Positions 54,717 to 64,000 of a DNA stretch of 64,000 nucleotides are shown here, piece by piece. Numbering within the stretch: the stretch's first letter is position 1; each line of letters begins with the position of its first letter. A model generated the notes under the pieces. It had not been told where the DNA came from. It made no database searches and saw only the letters and a list, made by a program, of their open reading frames with translations. The position numbers and the translations under genes were made by a program. The stretch comes from Rhodopseudomonas sp. AAP120 (GTDB lineage: Bacteria > Pseudomonadota > Alphaproteobacteria > Rhizobiales > Xanthobacteraceae), in assembly GCF_001295845.1 (NCBI RefSeq), contig NZ_LJIC01000107.1, forward strand, positions 62,001 through 126,000. Reading direction: 5' to 3'.

Positions 54717-55483
54717 AAGTCCATCCGGAATGGTCGCAACGGCTCCTGCGAAAAGGAGTGCTCGTACAGGAAACTTACGAGCTCTTCGCCGCATGGGACG
54801 ATGGCCTGTCCGTCGCCGATAACCTGAAGTCGACGCTGTCCGGTCGGCACAGGACCGCCGGCTGGGAACGCGAGGTGACCTCGACCCTCAAGCGTCGCCT
54901 GCGCGGCGTCGAGCCGGCGCGGCCGCTCATCGCCCTCGCCAAAGGCGGCATGCCGCTCGCCGACTGGCGCGACTGCCTGCGCCTCTGGGTGGGTGCCAGC
55001 GAGGAGCCGTTCCACGATTTCGCGACGGGATGGTTGTTCGACGAGCACGAAAAGGGTCGCTACCAGATCCGCTCGGAGGATGTCCGTCCCGTGCTGGCGA
55101 AAGCGATCGCCTCCCGCGGTCCGGAAGCGAAGCCGCTTTCGGAGTACGGCCTGCTGCGCGGCGCCCGCGACCTCCTGCGGATGGCGGTCGATCTTGCGAT
55201 GCTATCGGGCGACGGCCCGACTAAGACCTTCGCGTCCATCGCCATGAGCGACGACGTCACAATGTTCTACGTCCACATGATCAGCGATCTCGAGAGCAAC
55301 ACCAAGAAGATGCTGACCAGCCGTCTGTGGCGCCTTGCCTACATGGCGCCGAAGGACGTCCACGTCGCGCTGCTGCGCCTCCACCAGTACAAGCGACTCA
55401 ACTACGAGGTCGCCGGCAATATCGCGCAGGTAGGCCTGCCGTTCGGAAGCGCGCTCGAATGCGCCGAGAGGATCGCGGCATGA
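54713..55483 (+). CDS. brxA: BrxA (DUF1819), BREX protein
   Basis: A 256-residue protein beginning MKVHPEWSQRLLRKGVLVQETYELFAAWDDGLSVADNLKSTLSGR, with REVTSTLKRRL and WRDCLRLWVGASEEPFHDFATGWLFDEHEKGRYQIRSEDV. It fits the DUF1819/BrxA family, small helical proteins with a NusB-like fold that can bind DNA. The start overlaps the stop of brxE and the stop overlaps the start of brxB, so the unit is tightly coupled. Confidence 0.88.
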   Translation: MKVHPEWSQRLLRKGVLVQETYELFAAWDDGLSVADNLKSTLSGRHRTAGWEREVTSTLKRRLRGVEPARPLIALAKGGMPLADWRDCLRLWVGASEEPFHDFATGWLFDEHEKGRYQIRSEDVRPVLAKAIASRGPEAKPLSEYGLLRGARDLLRMAVDLAMLSGDGPTKTFASIAMSDDVTMFYVHMISDLESNTKKMLTSRLWRLAYMAPKDVHVALLRLHQYKRLNYEVAGNIAQVGLPFGSALECAERIAA

Positions 55484-56055
55484 CCGACTTCGAGAGGCGA
55501 CTACGCAGCGACCTCGAGCCGCACCTGGCGGCGGAGGATCCGCGCGCCAAGATCAGCGCGTACCACGACATGCCGTACGCACTGTTCCGCTACGATCCGG
55601 AGCAGGAGTTCGCGCTGCGCCGGGAACTGACGATGCTCGCGACCCGCCTGACCCAGAAGGGCAAACGGATCACGCGCATCTCGCTGGCGGAATGCCTTTC
55701 GGAGGCCATGACCTCGCAAAGGCCGCTCGAGGATTGGTACGTTGCCGAGCGGTCCGGCACGGTCGAGGAGACCGTGCAGACCATCACCAACATCCTCGAG
55801 GAGTACGCGCCGCTGGTCGATCTCGTCGCCGCGCGCATGCCGGAGGATCCGGACCCGAAAAAGGACATCGTGCTGATCTCCCGCACCGGGGCTCTGTTTC
55901 CCGTCTACCGCACCTTCTCGCTGCTGGAGCAGCTGAAGGGCCGGGTACACGTGCCGACCATCCTTTTCTACCCGGGAGACCTCGACGGCGCTGCGGGGCT
56001 GCGTTTCATGGGCGAGCTCGACGCCGAACACAATTATCGACCGAAGATCTTCTGA
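55480..56055 (+). CDS. brxB: BrxB (DUF1788), BREX protein
   Basis: A 191-residue protein with the DUF1788 pattern: RISLAECLSEAMTSQRPLEDWYVAE and, at the end, DIVLISRTGALFPVYRTFSLLEQLKGRVHVPTILFYPGDLDGAAGLRFMGELDAEHNYRPKIF (GALFP-x-YR and YPG...LxFMG...NYRPKIF are the best-conserved blocks). It is a core BREX component of unknown activity. 10 bp separate it from brxC. Confidence 0.92.
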   Translation: MTDFERRLRSDLEPHLAAEDPRAKISAYHDMPYALFRYDPEQEFALRRELTMLATRLTQKGKRITRISLAECLSEAMTSQRPLEDWYVAERSGTVEETVQTITNILEEYAPLVDLVAARMPEDPDPKKDIVLISRTGALFPVYRTFSLLEQLKGRVHVPTILFYPGDLDGAAGLRFMGELDAEHNYRPKIF

Positions 56056-56065
56056 GGAATTGAGT

Positions 56066-59000
56066 ATGGCTGGCGAGATCGCATCGCTGTTCGCAAGCGA
56101 CATCACTCGGCAGATCGAGGAGGTCATCAAGGTCGACCAGACCTCGGCCGACATCATCGCATCCGAAATCGACGAATACGTCGTCACCGACGCGATCAAG
56201 AAGCACTATGTGCACGTCCTGGAGCGATACCAGGAGACCCGTCTCAAGCCTCACGAAGGCGGGGCGATCTGGATCTCCGGCTTCTTCGGTTCCGGTAAAT
56301 CGAGCTTCGCCAAGGTGCTGGGCCTCGCGATCGAAGATCGCGACATCCTCGGAACGTCCGCTGCGAACAGGTTCGCCGCGCGCGCCGGCGACCCGAAGCT
56401 CGCCGTGGTCCTCAAGACCATCAACGAGCAGATCCCGACGCACACCGTCATCTTCGACGTCTCGACCGACAGAGGCATCCGGTCCGGCAATCAGATGCTG
56501 ACCGAGATCATGTATCGCCTGTTCCTGAGTAGCCTCGGCTACGCCAAGGAGATCGATCCGGCGGAACTGGAGATCGCGCTCGAAGGAGAGGGGCGCCTCG
56601 ATAAGTTCAAGGAGGTGTTCCAGGAGCTTAACGGGAAATCCTGGGATACCCAGAAGAACCTGCCGATCTTCGCCCTCAACCAGGCGAGCGCCGTGCTGCA
56701 CAAGCTCGAGCCGGCCACCTATCCGATGGCGGATTCGTGGTCGAAAGGCCGACCGAAGATCGACATTACCCCGGGGCGTCTGGCCGACCGTATCGTGGAG
56801 TTGATGAACCGCCGCAAGCCTGGGCAGGCGCTCATCTTCGTCGTCGACGAAGTCGGTCAGTTCGTGGCCAGAGATACCCAGAAGATGCTCGACCTGCAGG
56901 CCATCGTGCAGCAGCTCGGCGTCAAGGGCCGCGGCAAGTATTGGATCGCGGTCACCTCGCAGGAACGCCTGAGCGAAGTCGTCAGCGGTCTCGACAACCA
57001 CCGGATCGAGCTTCCGAAACTGATGGACCGCTTTCCCCTCCAGGTGCACCTGGAGCCGTCGGACATCTCGGAAGTCACCAGCCGGCGCGTGCTCGCGAAG
57101 AACGCGGTGGCCGAGACGGTGCTCGGCAAGCTCTACGACGACAACCGCGCCCGCCTGGATCTCAATTCCAAGATCACCGCCGACGTCTCGCTGCCGACCC
57201 TGTCGCGCGAGCGGTTCGTCGATCTCTATCCGCTTCTGCCCTATCAGATCGACCTGATCATCGACGTCGTCTCCGGCCTGCGCATGCAGGGCGGCGCGAG
57301 CAAGCACGTCGGCGGCGCCAACCGGACCATCATCAAGCTCGCGCAGCAGCTTCTGATCAATCCCGCGACCAAGATCGCCGAGGCCCCGATCGGAGCGCTG
57401 GTGCGCCTCGATCAGGTCTACGATCTGGTCGAAGGCAACATCAATTCCGACATCCGCGCCAAGATCATCTCCATTCCCGGCAAGGTCGAGCACCCGCTGG
57501 CTCAGGCCGTGGCGAAGGTCGTCTGCCTGCTGCAGTTCGTCCGGACCGTCCATCGAACGCCGGAAAACATCGCGGCCGCGCTGGTCGACCGCGTCGACGC
57601 CGATTCCAGGTTGACCGAAGTCCACGAGGCCTTGGCCAAGCTAGAAAGCGCCCACATGGTCCGCCAGGGCGACGGCGGATACCGGATCCCGACCCCGGCC
57701 GAAGACGACTGGGATCAGGCGCGGGCCTCGATCGACCCCAAGCGCGCCGATGAACGCCGCCTCTACGCGTCGGTGCTGACCGGCTTCTGGGCGCCGCAGC
57801 CCGGCTTCACGCTGGGCGACGCCAAGACCTTCAAGGCCGGCCTCATGGTCGGCGGCAACGAGGAGATGAGCGGCGACGTCTCCTTCCATCTCGATCTCGC
57901 GGAAAACGCGGAGCAGGCGGCCGTAGAGGCGGAGAACCTGCGGCGACGCAGCCAGATGGACCAGAAGGACGTGTTCTGGAGCGTGGCGCTCGATCAGGAC
58001 ATCAGGCGCGAGATGCGCGAAGCCTTCCGTTCCGACGAGATGATCAAGCGCAAGGGGCGGGGGGCCCCGACTGCAGACGAGACCGCGCTCATCGCCGAGG
58101 AGAAGGTCCGGCAGCGCAATCACATGCAGGAGCTCGGCCGTCGTCTAAAGGCTGCGTGCCTGTCCGGCAAGGTGTTCTTCCGCGGCAACGACCGCAGCCC
58201 CGCCGGCACGGCAACCGAAGTCGGGAAGGCCGTGACGGGCGTGCTCGAACAGGTGCTCCCCGACGTCTACAACCGCTTCGCGGAGGCCTCGGCCAAGAAG
58301 GCCGAGGTCACGAAGGGCGTCGACGCCCTTCTCACCGCCGAGAACCTCGCGGGTCTGCCGGCGGTATTCTCGCATCTGGAGCTGATGCGCGACGAACAGA
58401 ACAAGCGCGTCTTCCGGACCGACGTCGTGCCGTTGTCCGAGATTCTCACCAAGATCGAAGAGCGGGCGGCCTACGGCGAGCAGGTCACCGGCAAATACCT
58501 GGAGGACGAATTCCTGAAGCCGCCCTTCGGCTGGGATTTCGACGTCATGCGGCTTTTGACGCTGTCGCTGCTGCGTGCGGGCAAGATCGAGGCGACGTCC
58601 AAGGGGCAAGTGATCGACCAGGCGACGACCACGGCCGCCAAGGATTGCTTCTCCGGCAACAACACGTTCCGGGCGGCGAGCTTCCGGCCGAAGAAGGGCA
58701 TCGATTTCGCCGTGCTGGCCCAAGCTTCCGAGAACTACCGGGACACGTTCGGCGACGAGGTGAAGGAGCTCGCCGCCGGCCCCATCGCAGCCGAAATCCG
58801 GGCGGCGGTGGAACGGCAAGAAGAAGGACTGGACGCCGTGCTCGGTACGATGCGGTCGGCCCAGCTTCCGGGCATCGACGTGCTCGACGGTGCCGTGAAC
58901 CAGATGCGGGCCATCCGCCGCAGCAACGAAGAGAACGCCATCCTGACTTTCAACGCCTCCCACAAGAGCCTGAAGGATGCGATCAAGCGCGGTTCGGACC

Positions 59001-59599
59001 TGGCCGGCGCCCTCAACGAGTCCGCATTGAAGGCGATCGCCGACGCCCGAGAGGCTGCGAAGCTCGTTCCGGTCCTTGAAGAGGAGCCGGACCTCGATGC
59101 CGCCTTTCCCGAGCAAGCCAAGGTCCTGAGCGACCTGTTGAGCAAGGAAACCTTCTATCGCGAGATCGGACCCATTTCGAAAGCGGCGACCTCGATCAAG
59201 ACCGAGTACAAACGGCGCTACGAGGAGGCACTCGACGCCCGCGTGAAGGCCTATCTCGACGCCCTCGAAGTGCTGACCAAGACGCCGGGTTGGGAACGTC
59301 TCGACGAGGCGCAGCGCGACGAACTCTCTGGTCACCTCCGGAAGTGCGCCGACAAGAACTGGAACAACCAGACCATCCGCCACCTCAGATCGGAAGCGGA
59401 ATTGGCGGAGAGCCGCCTGGCCGCCGCAATCGCCAAGATGCATCAGATTCTTGACGGCGAACGCCTCGCGACCGTGTCGGTCGGTCAGTTCTTCTCCGGC
59501 GGCATCGAGACCGAGGAGCAGCTGGACCAGGCACTGGGCGGCATCAGGGACGAGTTTGCGCGCCTCATCGGCGAAGGCAAGAAGGTGATCGTCAGGTGA
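56066..59599 (+). CDS. brxC: BrxC, BREX P-loop ATPase
   Basis: An 1177-residue AAA-type protein of the BrxC/PglY family. Walker A is SGFFGSGKSSFAK (about residues 71-83), and Walker B-like ALIFVVDEVGQFVARD lies at about 255. The long C-terminal half has helical segments (ASLRPKKGIDF-type region near 870, then ETFYREIGPISKAATSIKTEYKRRYEEAL). It is needed for BREX defence and may drive DNA handling by the PglX/PglZ complex. The ATG is chosen over an in-frame TTG six bases upstream; GAGG precedes it. Confidence 0.95.
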   Translation: MAGEIASLFASDITRQIEEVIKVDQTSADIIASEIDEYVVTDAIKKHYVHVLERYQETRLKPHEGGAIWISGFFGSGKSSFAKVLGLAIEDRDILGTSAANRFAARAGDPKLAVVLKTINEQIPTHTVIFDVSTDRGIRSGNQMLTEIMYRLFLSSLGYAKEIDPAELEIALEGEGRLDKFKEVFQELNGKSWDTQKNLPIFALNQASAVLHKLEPATYPMADSWSKGRPKIDITPGRLADRIVELMNRRKPGQALIFVVDEVGQFVARDTQKMLDLQAIVQQLGVKGRGKYWIAVTSQERLSEVVSGLDNHRIELPKLMDRFPLQVHLEPSDISEVTSRRVLAKNAVAETVLGKLYDDNRARLDLNSKITADVSLPTLSRERFVDLYPLLPYQIDLIIDVVSGLRMQGGASKHVGGANRTIIKLAQQLLINPATKIAEAPIGALVRLDQVYDLVEGNINSDIRAKIISIPGKVEHPLAQAVAKVVCLLQFVRTVHRTPENIAAALVDRVDADSRLTEVHEALAKLESAHMVRQGDGGYRIPTPAEDDWDQARASIDPKRADERRLYASVLTGFWAPQPGFTLGDAKTFKAGLMVGGNEEMSGDVSFHLDLAENAEQAAVEAENLRRRSQMDQKDVFWSVALDQDIRREMREAFRSDEMIKRKGRGAPTADETALIAEEKVRQRNHMQELGRRLKAACLSGKVFFRGNDRSPAGTATEVGKAVTGVLEQVLPDVYNRFAEASAKKAEVTKGVDALLTAENLAGLPAVFSHLELMRDEQNKRVFRTDVVPLSEILTKIEERAAYGEQVTGKYLEDEFLKPPFGWDFDVMRLLTLSLLRAGKIEATSKGQVIDQATTTAAKDCFSGNNTFRAASFRPKKGIDFAVLAQASENYRDTFGDEVKELAAGPIAAEIRAAVERQEEGLDAVLGTMRSAQLPGIDVLDGAVNQMRAIRRSNEENAILTFNASHKSLKDAIKRGSDLAGALNESALKAIADAREAAKLVPVLEEEPDLDAAFPEQAKVLSDLLSKETFYREIGPISKAATSIKTEYKRRYEEALDARVKAYLDALEVLTKTPGWERLDEAQRDELSGHLRKCADKNWNNQTIRHLRSEAELAESRLAAAIAKMHQILDGERLATVSVGQFFSGGIETEEQLDQALGGIRDEFARLIGEGKKVIVR

Positions 59600-59609
59600 G
59601 TATCGGCTG

Positions 59610-62600
59610 ATGGACAAGGACACCCGAAACGCCATCGAACGTGCGACCCAGAAGATCCGGCGGATCCTCCAGGAGGATTTCGCCGAACAGTTGGACGGCG
59701 TGTTCGACGTGCGCTCCGACGGTCGGGTCGCCGAAGAGGGCGGCCGTCACCTCTCTGGACGTCAACTCCTGCTGCGCGATCGGATCGTGGCGGCCGTCGA
59801 ACACAAGCGCCGAGCCGGTATGCAGCCGACCGACGCCGTGCGGGACTACATCCGTGACGCCGCCTTCACCACTCTGAACCGCTTCGCCGCGCTCAAGATG
59901 CTCGAGCCGCGCGGGCTTGTGCAGGAGTGCATTAGCCGCGGCGAAAATTCGATCGGATTTACGGAGTTCTGCGGCCTGGCGCCGGGGCTGAAGACCGTCG
60001 ACGGAGCCGGCTATCGGCTCTACATCGAGAGCATTTTCGACGAACTGTCTACGGAGGTGAAGGTTCTGTTCGACAGACGGGATCCGGCGTCCGCGCTTTG
60101 GCCGAGAAAGGCCGCTTTCGATGAAATTCTCGAAATCCTGAACGGCTCCGGCCTAGTTGGAGTGTGGAACGAGGATGAGACGATCGGCTGGATCTATCAG
60201 TTCTTCAATTCGGGCGAAGAGCGTCGGCAGATGCGTGAGGAAAGTCAGACGCCACGCGACGGTCGAGAACTCGCGATCCGGAACCAGTTCTTTACGCCCA
60301 ACTATGTCGTCCGCTTTCTTGCTGAAAACAGCCTGGCGCGCATCTGGTGGGAGATGCGCCGTGGCGACACACGGATTCTCCTAGAAAGCGAATATCTAGT
60401 ATGCGAATCATTCGACCTCGATCAAGCGGCCGGAATGTCTGCCGATCAACCTCGTACGAAGAAGGATCCTCGATCGCTCGGCGCGATTGATCCCGCATGC
60501 GGTTCGGGTCACTTCCTGCTCTATCTTTTCGGCCTTTTCTTGATGATCTACGAAGAGGCCTGGCACGATCTTGATGCTCCAACGTTCCAGGGAAGTGGCC
60601 GCACGTTGCGAGAAGATTTCCCCGAACTCGAAGAATTCCGGAAGGCGATGCCAGGCCTTATCCTGCGATACAATCTTTTCGGGATAGATATCGACTTTCG
60701 CTGCGCTCAAATCGCTCAACTCGCGCTTTGGATGCGAGCCCAACGGGCGTTCAAGGAGATGAATGTCTCGAGGGCGGCACGTCCGCGTATACGCCGCGCG
60801 AATATCGTGATCGCAGAGCCAATTCCGGGCGATGCACCTCTGATCGAAAACTTTGCCTCGACCCTCAAGCCGGCCGCCCTCGGGACGCTCTTCAAGGGGA
60901 TCGTCGCCGAGCTGAATCACGCCGATGAGATGGGAGCGCTTCTTCCTCTCGATCGTACACTCGCGTCACTCATTGACGAAGCGAACAAATCTATTTCGCA
61001 GGCTCGGGAGAAGGGAAAGCAGGCGACGCTTCCCGGTTTCGACGAACAACGTGCTGAATCCGTTCGTTACGTGGATTTGCGGGGATTCTCTTCATTTCAA
61101 GAAGCGGAAGCCCTACTGAAGGAGTCGCTCGAAGAGTTCTTGATCAATGCGGTGAACGGCATCGGAGTGCGGCGTCGCCTTTTTGTAGACGACGCAGAGC
61201 AGGGGCTCGCGTTAGTGGATCTTATGAATCGTCATTACGACGTAATCGTTATGAATCCCCCCTTCGGCACTCCTTCGGACGGGGCTCGAGAGCGCATAGC
61301 GGCTGAGTACCCGCAAACTAAGTATGATTTGGGGGCAGCGTTCGTAGACGAGTGGAGAAATCGCCTCACCCCCCGTGGACGCCTTGGCGTCATATTCAAC
61401 CGGACAAATTGGTTCTTAAGCCGGCTGCAGCACTTTCGCTCTCGCCTGTTGGAAAGATCATGGTTGGCCTGCAACGCGGATCTTGGCTTGGGTGTGCTGG
61501 ACGCGTTTGTCGAGACGGCCATGACAGTCATCGAAAATGGGCCGCAAGAAAAAAGGCAGTCTATCTGGTTTCGGCTTACAGAAGGGGGAGATCGCGAAGG
61601 GAATCTCCGCCGCTTCGTCCGTGACGTAAACTCACGTTCAGTGACATCGAACACATTTATCCACCCGCAGAGCGCGTTCGAGAACATCGCCGGCAAGGCG
61701 TTCTCATATTGGCTGTCGCCGGCTCTGCTGCACATTAAAGAGCTCACGCCGCTCACCGCTTCTGGAATCGAAGCTAAACAAGGATTGGCCACCAAAGATA
61801 ACTTTCGCTTTTTGCGGCTACACTGGGAACTCAAGCAGAATGGCGAGCGATGGAAGTTATACTCGAAAGGAGGAGCTTATGCTCCTTTGGTCGGCCTCTA
61901 TCATCTAGTTATTGATTGGGGTGCGGCGGCTTCTGCCGCATACGCAAATCGAGACGGGCAGTTCTGTTGCCTTCTGACCGGACAGGCCCATAAGTATGCT
62001 TTCCGGCCATGCATAACTTATTCTCAGCGGACTTCTCGTTTTTCAGCGAGAGTGTTTCCGGCTAAAGGGCTGTTTGACACGAAAGGATCCGCGGTCTTTT
62101 CGCCAAATGTGACGACAGAGAGCGACGACGCAGAACAACTCGTCGCGCTTTGCCTGTTGCTAAACACGTCCCTGGGTCAATTTCTTTTCGACTCGTCTGG
62201 AGGGGCGTCTGACGAAGGAAAAGCGCGAGACTACTCGCAAGGTATGGTTGGAGCTCTTCCTGGCCTAGCGGACATCAAGCGTGCAATGAATCCTGTCTTG
62301 CAGGAAGCTAAGGATGTGATCGGTGAGCTTGTACGACTTCAGGGTAGTGATCCAACGTCGATTTATTACACGGGCTTGCCATCCGCGTCGTGGATGAATA
62401 GCTCGCGCCCTGAAGATATTGTCGAGCAAGCTACAAATCTGCAGAAGCGTTTGAGTGGGCTCCTTCGAGAGGCCGGCACTCGATATTGTGACGCTCTTGG
62501 CTTGGATGCCGGATCCCAAGCGTTCGTCGATGAAACAGTTCGGGGGATGCATCGCGAAGCCGTGCACGAAGCGCTGGCTATCGACCCCGCGGATATCTCA

Positions 62601-63590
62601 TCTCAGATTCGGCAATCGATTCTTCTGAGCGTCTTTGCTCCGCGGAAGGTCGGAGGTGGAATCGTGCAGCAGGTCAAGGATAATCCATTGCTGGCCGTCG
62701 CCTGGAGCCCTCATTCTCTCAGCGAGTCACCTGTTCGAGTGCTCGTCACTGACTCCGGCCATGAACTCGATCTTGCTCGAAGGATGTCCAAGTTCTGTCA
62801 AGAACATAAACTCAGCGACGATTGCGTTCGAACTTGGTGCGGTTTCGATGATTTTGAAGAGTGGACGAAACTTGATGCCTTCGCAGAGCACGTTTCGATG
62901 TTCTCGAAAAGCCAGCGGATCGCCCCCGTCCTTTGGCAAATCGGAACGGCCGACGGCCGCTACTCCATTTGGCTGCTTAGCTACATGGTGAATCGCAATA
63001 CCCTTCTAGATGTCGAAAATGATCTGGTCGTACCGAAGATCGCCAGCGTCAAGCGAGAACTGGAAGCATTCCGGGTGGAGACCGGCGCCGCTCCAACTGC
63101 GGATCAACGCAAGAGGCTGGAAAGCTTGGAGAGTTTCTCTGAAAATCTCGCCCGGTTTCGGGACGAGATTGTGAAGGTGGCACTTCTTTTCGATCCTCAT
63201 GAAGAGGATGGAGCTACGATCTGCGCGGCTCCTTTGTATCGGCTCTTCCCGCAAAACAAGCCTTGGCAGGCTGAACTCCGGAAGACTTGGAAGGATCTTT
63301 GCGATGGCAAGCTCGATTGGTCCAACGTGGCCATGAGGCTGTGGCCTGAACGGGTGATTCCAAAGTGCGCAGAGGACCTCAGCTTTGCCATCGCCCACGA
63401 TGTCGTTGATGTGTTCTGGTTGAAAAACTCGGAAGGGAAGTGGCAAGTCCGGAAGGTGCCGGTCCAGTCAATTGAGAGTTTGGTGGATGAACGGACTTCG
63501 TTGAATGTAAAGACTGCGCTCAAGAATTTCATCGAGTCGTCGGATGCTGCCGGCTCCGTGAAGCGCGCCCGAAAATCAAAGGCGGCATAG
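59610..63590 (+). CDS. pglX: PglX, BREX adenine-specific DNA methyltransferase
   Basis: A 1326-residue methyltransferase that marks the host DNA at a BREX site and is also needed for defence. The SAM-binding motif I is DPACGSGHFLLYLF (about residue 293), and the catalytic motif IV is NPPF (549-552) in VMNPPFGTPSDGARERIAAEYPQTKYDLGAAF. A long target-recognition half follows, then SKRAKRSKAA-type basic tail (VKRARKSKAA). From about 60100 the codons become clearly more AT-rich than in brxC and the first 500 bp of pglX, so the specificity part looks exchanged. It starts 10 bp after brxC. Confidence 0.95.
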   Translation: MDKDTRNAIERATQKIRRILQEDFAEQLDGVFDVRSDGRVAEEGGRHLSGRQLLLRDRIVAAVEHKRRAGMQPTDAVRDYIRDAAFTTLNRFAALKMLEPRGLVQECISRGENSIGFTEFCGLAPGLKTVDGAGYRLYIESIFDELSTEVKVLFDRRDPASALWPRKAAFDEILEILNGSGLVGVWNEDETIGWIYQFFNSGEERRQMREESQTPRDGRELAIRNQFFTPNYVVRFLAENSLARIWWEMRRGDTRILLESEYLVCESFDLDQAAGMSADQPRTKKDPRSLGAIDPACGSGHFLLYLFGLFLMIYEEAWHDLDAPTFQGSGRTLREDFPELEEFRKAMPGLILRYNLFGIDIDFRCAQIAQLALWMRAQRAFKEMNVSRAARPRIRRANIVIAEPIPGDAPLIENFASTLKPAALGTLFKGIVAELNHADEMGALLPLDRTLASLIDEANKSISQAREKGKQATLPGFDEQRAESVRYVDLRGFSSFQEAEALLKESLEEFLINAVNGIGVRRRLFVDDAEQGLALVDLMNRHYDVIVMNPPFGTPSDGARERIAAEYPQTKYDLGAAFVDEWRNRLTPRGRLGVIFNRTNWFLSRLQHFRSRLLERSWLACNADLGLGVLDAFVETAMTVIENGPQEKRQSIWFRLTEGGDREGNLRRFVRDVNSRSVTSNTFIHPQSAFENIAGKAFSYWLSPALLHIKELTPLTASGIEAKQGLATKDNFRFLRLHWELKQNGERWKLYSKGGAYAPLVGLYHLVIDWGAAASAAYANRDGQFCCLLTGQAHKYAFRPCITYSQRTSRFSARVFPAKGLFDTKGSAVFSPNVTTESDDAEQLVALCLLLNTSLGQFLFDSSGGASDEGKARDYSQGMVGALPGLADIKRAMNPVLQEAKDVIGELVRLQGSDPTSIYYTGLPSASWMNSSRPEDIVEQATNLQKRLSGLLREAGTRYCDALGLDAGSQAFVDETVRGMHREAVHEALAIDPADISSQIRQSILLSVFAPRKVGGGIVQQVKDNPLLAVAWSPHSLSESPVRVLVTDSGHELDLARRMSKFCQEHKLSDDCVRTWCGFDDFEEWTKLDAFAEHVSMFSKSQRIAPVLWQIGTADGRYSIWLLSYMVNRNTLLDVENDLVVPKIASVKRELEAFRVETGAAPTADQRKRLESLESFSENLARFRDEIVKVALLFDPHEEDGATICAAPLYRLFPQNKPWQAELRKTWKDLCDGKLDWSNVAMRLWPERVIPKCAEDLSFAIAHDVVDVFWLKNSEGKWQVRKVPVQSIESLVDERTSLNVKTALKNFIESSDAAGSVKRARKSKAA

Positions 63591-63595
63591 TAACG

Positions 63596-64000
63596 ATGCA
63601 CCCGCTTCACGATTATATCGCCGGCCAGATCGGCGACCGCATCAAGGATCGGCGTGTTGTCGTCATGTACGACAAGCGCGAGGAACTGCGCCCGTTCTTT
63701 GCAGAGGTCGCCGGCGGGCACGTGGTGGGCGACGGTACCGCTACGGTTAGCTTCGGCCGGCGCAAGGCTCGTCTTTGCGTTTTCGACGGCTCCTTCCTGA
63801 AGGCGCGATTTGCCGTCGAAGACCTTACGAAAGGTGATCAGCCGGACGACGTTGTCATCTACATTCCCGGACTCGACCGCGATTCCAGAGGTTCTCTGCT
63901 GATGGAGTTGGAGAAGGCGGGCATTTTCTATCAGCAGCCAGCCCTGAAGCAGTTCGCCAGGCTGGTGCTGCGCAAGCGATTCACGGACGTCGCGATCGAC
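63596..64000 (+). CDS. pglZ: PglZ, BREX alkaline-phosphatase-like protein, N-terminal part only
   Basis: The first 135 codons of a protein starting MHPLHDYIAGQIGDRIKDRRVVVMYDKREELRPFFAEV, then VVIYIPGLDRDSRGSLLMELEKAGIFYQQPALKQFARLVLRKRF. It fits the N-terminal domain of PglZ proteins, where a phosphatase-like domain follows. It is cut by the window end. The gene order brxE-brxA-brxB-brxC-pglX-pglZ predicts brxD and brxHI next. The DNA is GC-rich again, like brxC. Confidence 0.9.
   Translation, partial: MHPLHDYIAGQIGDRIKDRRVVVMYDKREELRPFFAEVAGGHVVGDGTATVSFGRRKARLCVFDGSFLKARFAVEDLTKGDQPDDVVIYIPGLDRDSRGSLLMELEKAGIFYQQPALKQFARLVLRKRFTDVAID

Noticed and set aside
58145-59635. A 496-codon minus-strand frame, and a similar one at 56006-57625
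   Set aside because: Both are antisense shadows of brxC, which has Walker motifs and conserved operon position.

Overview
The window is GC-rich DNA, probably from an alphaproteobacterium of the Bradyrhizobium / Rhodopseudomonas / Nitrobacter group. That placement is an inference from the ECF sigma-NrsF pair, the DUF1622 and DUF3141 proteins, a short 60-residue protein at 30555-30737 of a kind I associate with that group, and overall protein style. It is not a core region: it looks like a plasmid or large genomic island, full of insertion sequences, truncated genes and single-base frameshifts.

Left half (1-28.7 kb): metal, mostly copper, handling. After an IS256 relic and cupredoxin and TolC relics come an ECF sigma / NrsF anti-sigma pair with a well-formed ECF-type promoter, two small exported proteins, a copper P-type ATPase (CopA) with a DUF2933 partner, an IS5/IS1031-type element, and a decayed FtsX/HlyD exporter. 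A LOG protein, a beta-CASP RNase, a second His-Gly-Gly-Pro-Lys repeat peptide, a Met-rich peptide, a broken OpgC and DUF1622/DUF3141 proteins follow. At 17.8-22.1 kb an operon encodes a Spy-like periplasmic protein, a membrane-anchored flavin / 2Fe-2S reductase, a b-type membrane protein and a seven-haem cytochrome c. At 23.4-28.7 kb a copper-resistance operon encodes a His-rich exported protein, a lipoprotein, a TolC-type channel, a Tat-exported multicopper oxidase, a cupredoxin, a CusF-like chaperone and an ECF sigma with a Cys-rich tail (CorE-like). Degenerate second copies of the cupredoxin and CopA suggest two such clusters once existed.

Middle (28.7-42.5 kb): an IS110 element, a frameshifted outer-membrane protein, an acyltransferase, a two-gene membrane/exported pair, a decayed S1/P1 nuclease, a cytochrome c, a second frameshifted OpgC, and two relic copies of one unrecognised sequence. 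An AbiEi-like/Fic fusion protein follows, whose upstream region carries six direct repeats of about 24 bp.

Right third (42.7-64 kb): a defence island. A defective IS21 abuts an IS66 remnant that is split by a second complete-length IS66 (8-bp target duplication visible). Then comes a two-gene module: a STAND ATPase with TPRs, and a small protein whose C-terminal 18 residues closely match the N-terminus of the STAND protein. This is the architecture of bacterial amyloid-signalling NLR systems. The last 10 kb is a type 6-like BREX operon (ribbon-helix-helix protein, brxE, brxA, brxB, brxC, pglX, start of pglZ) that runs off the end of the window.
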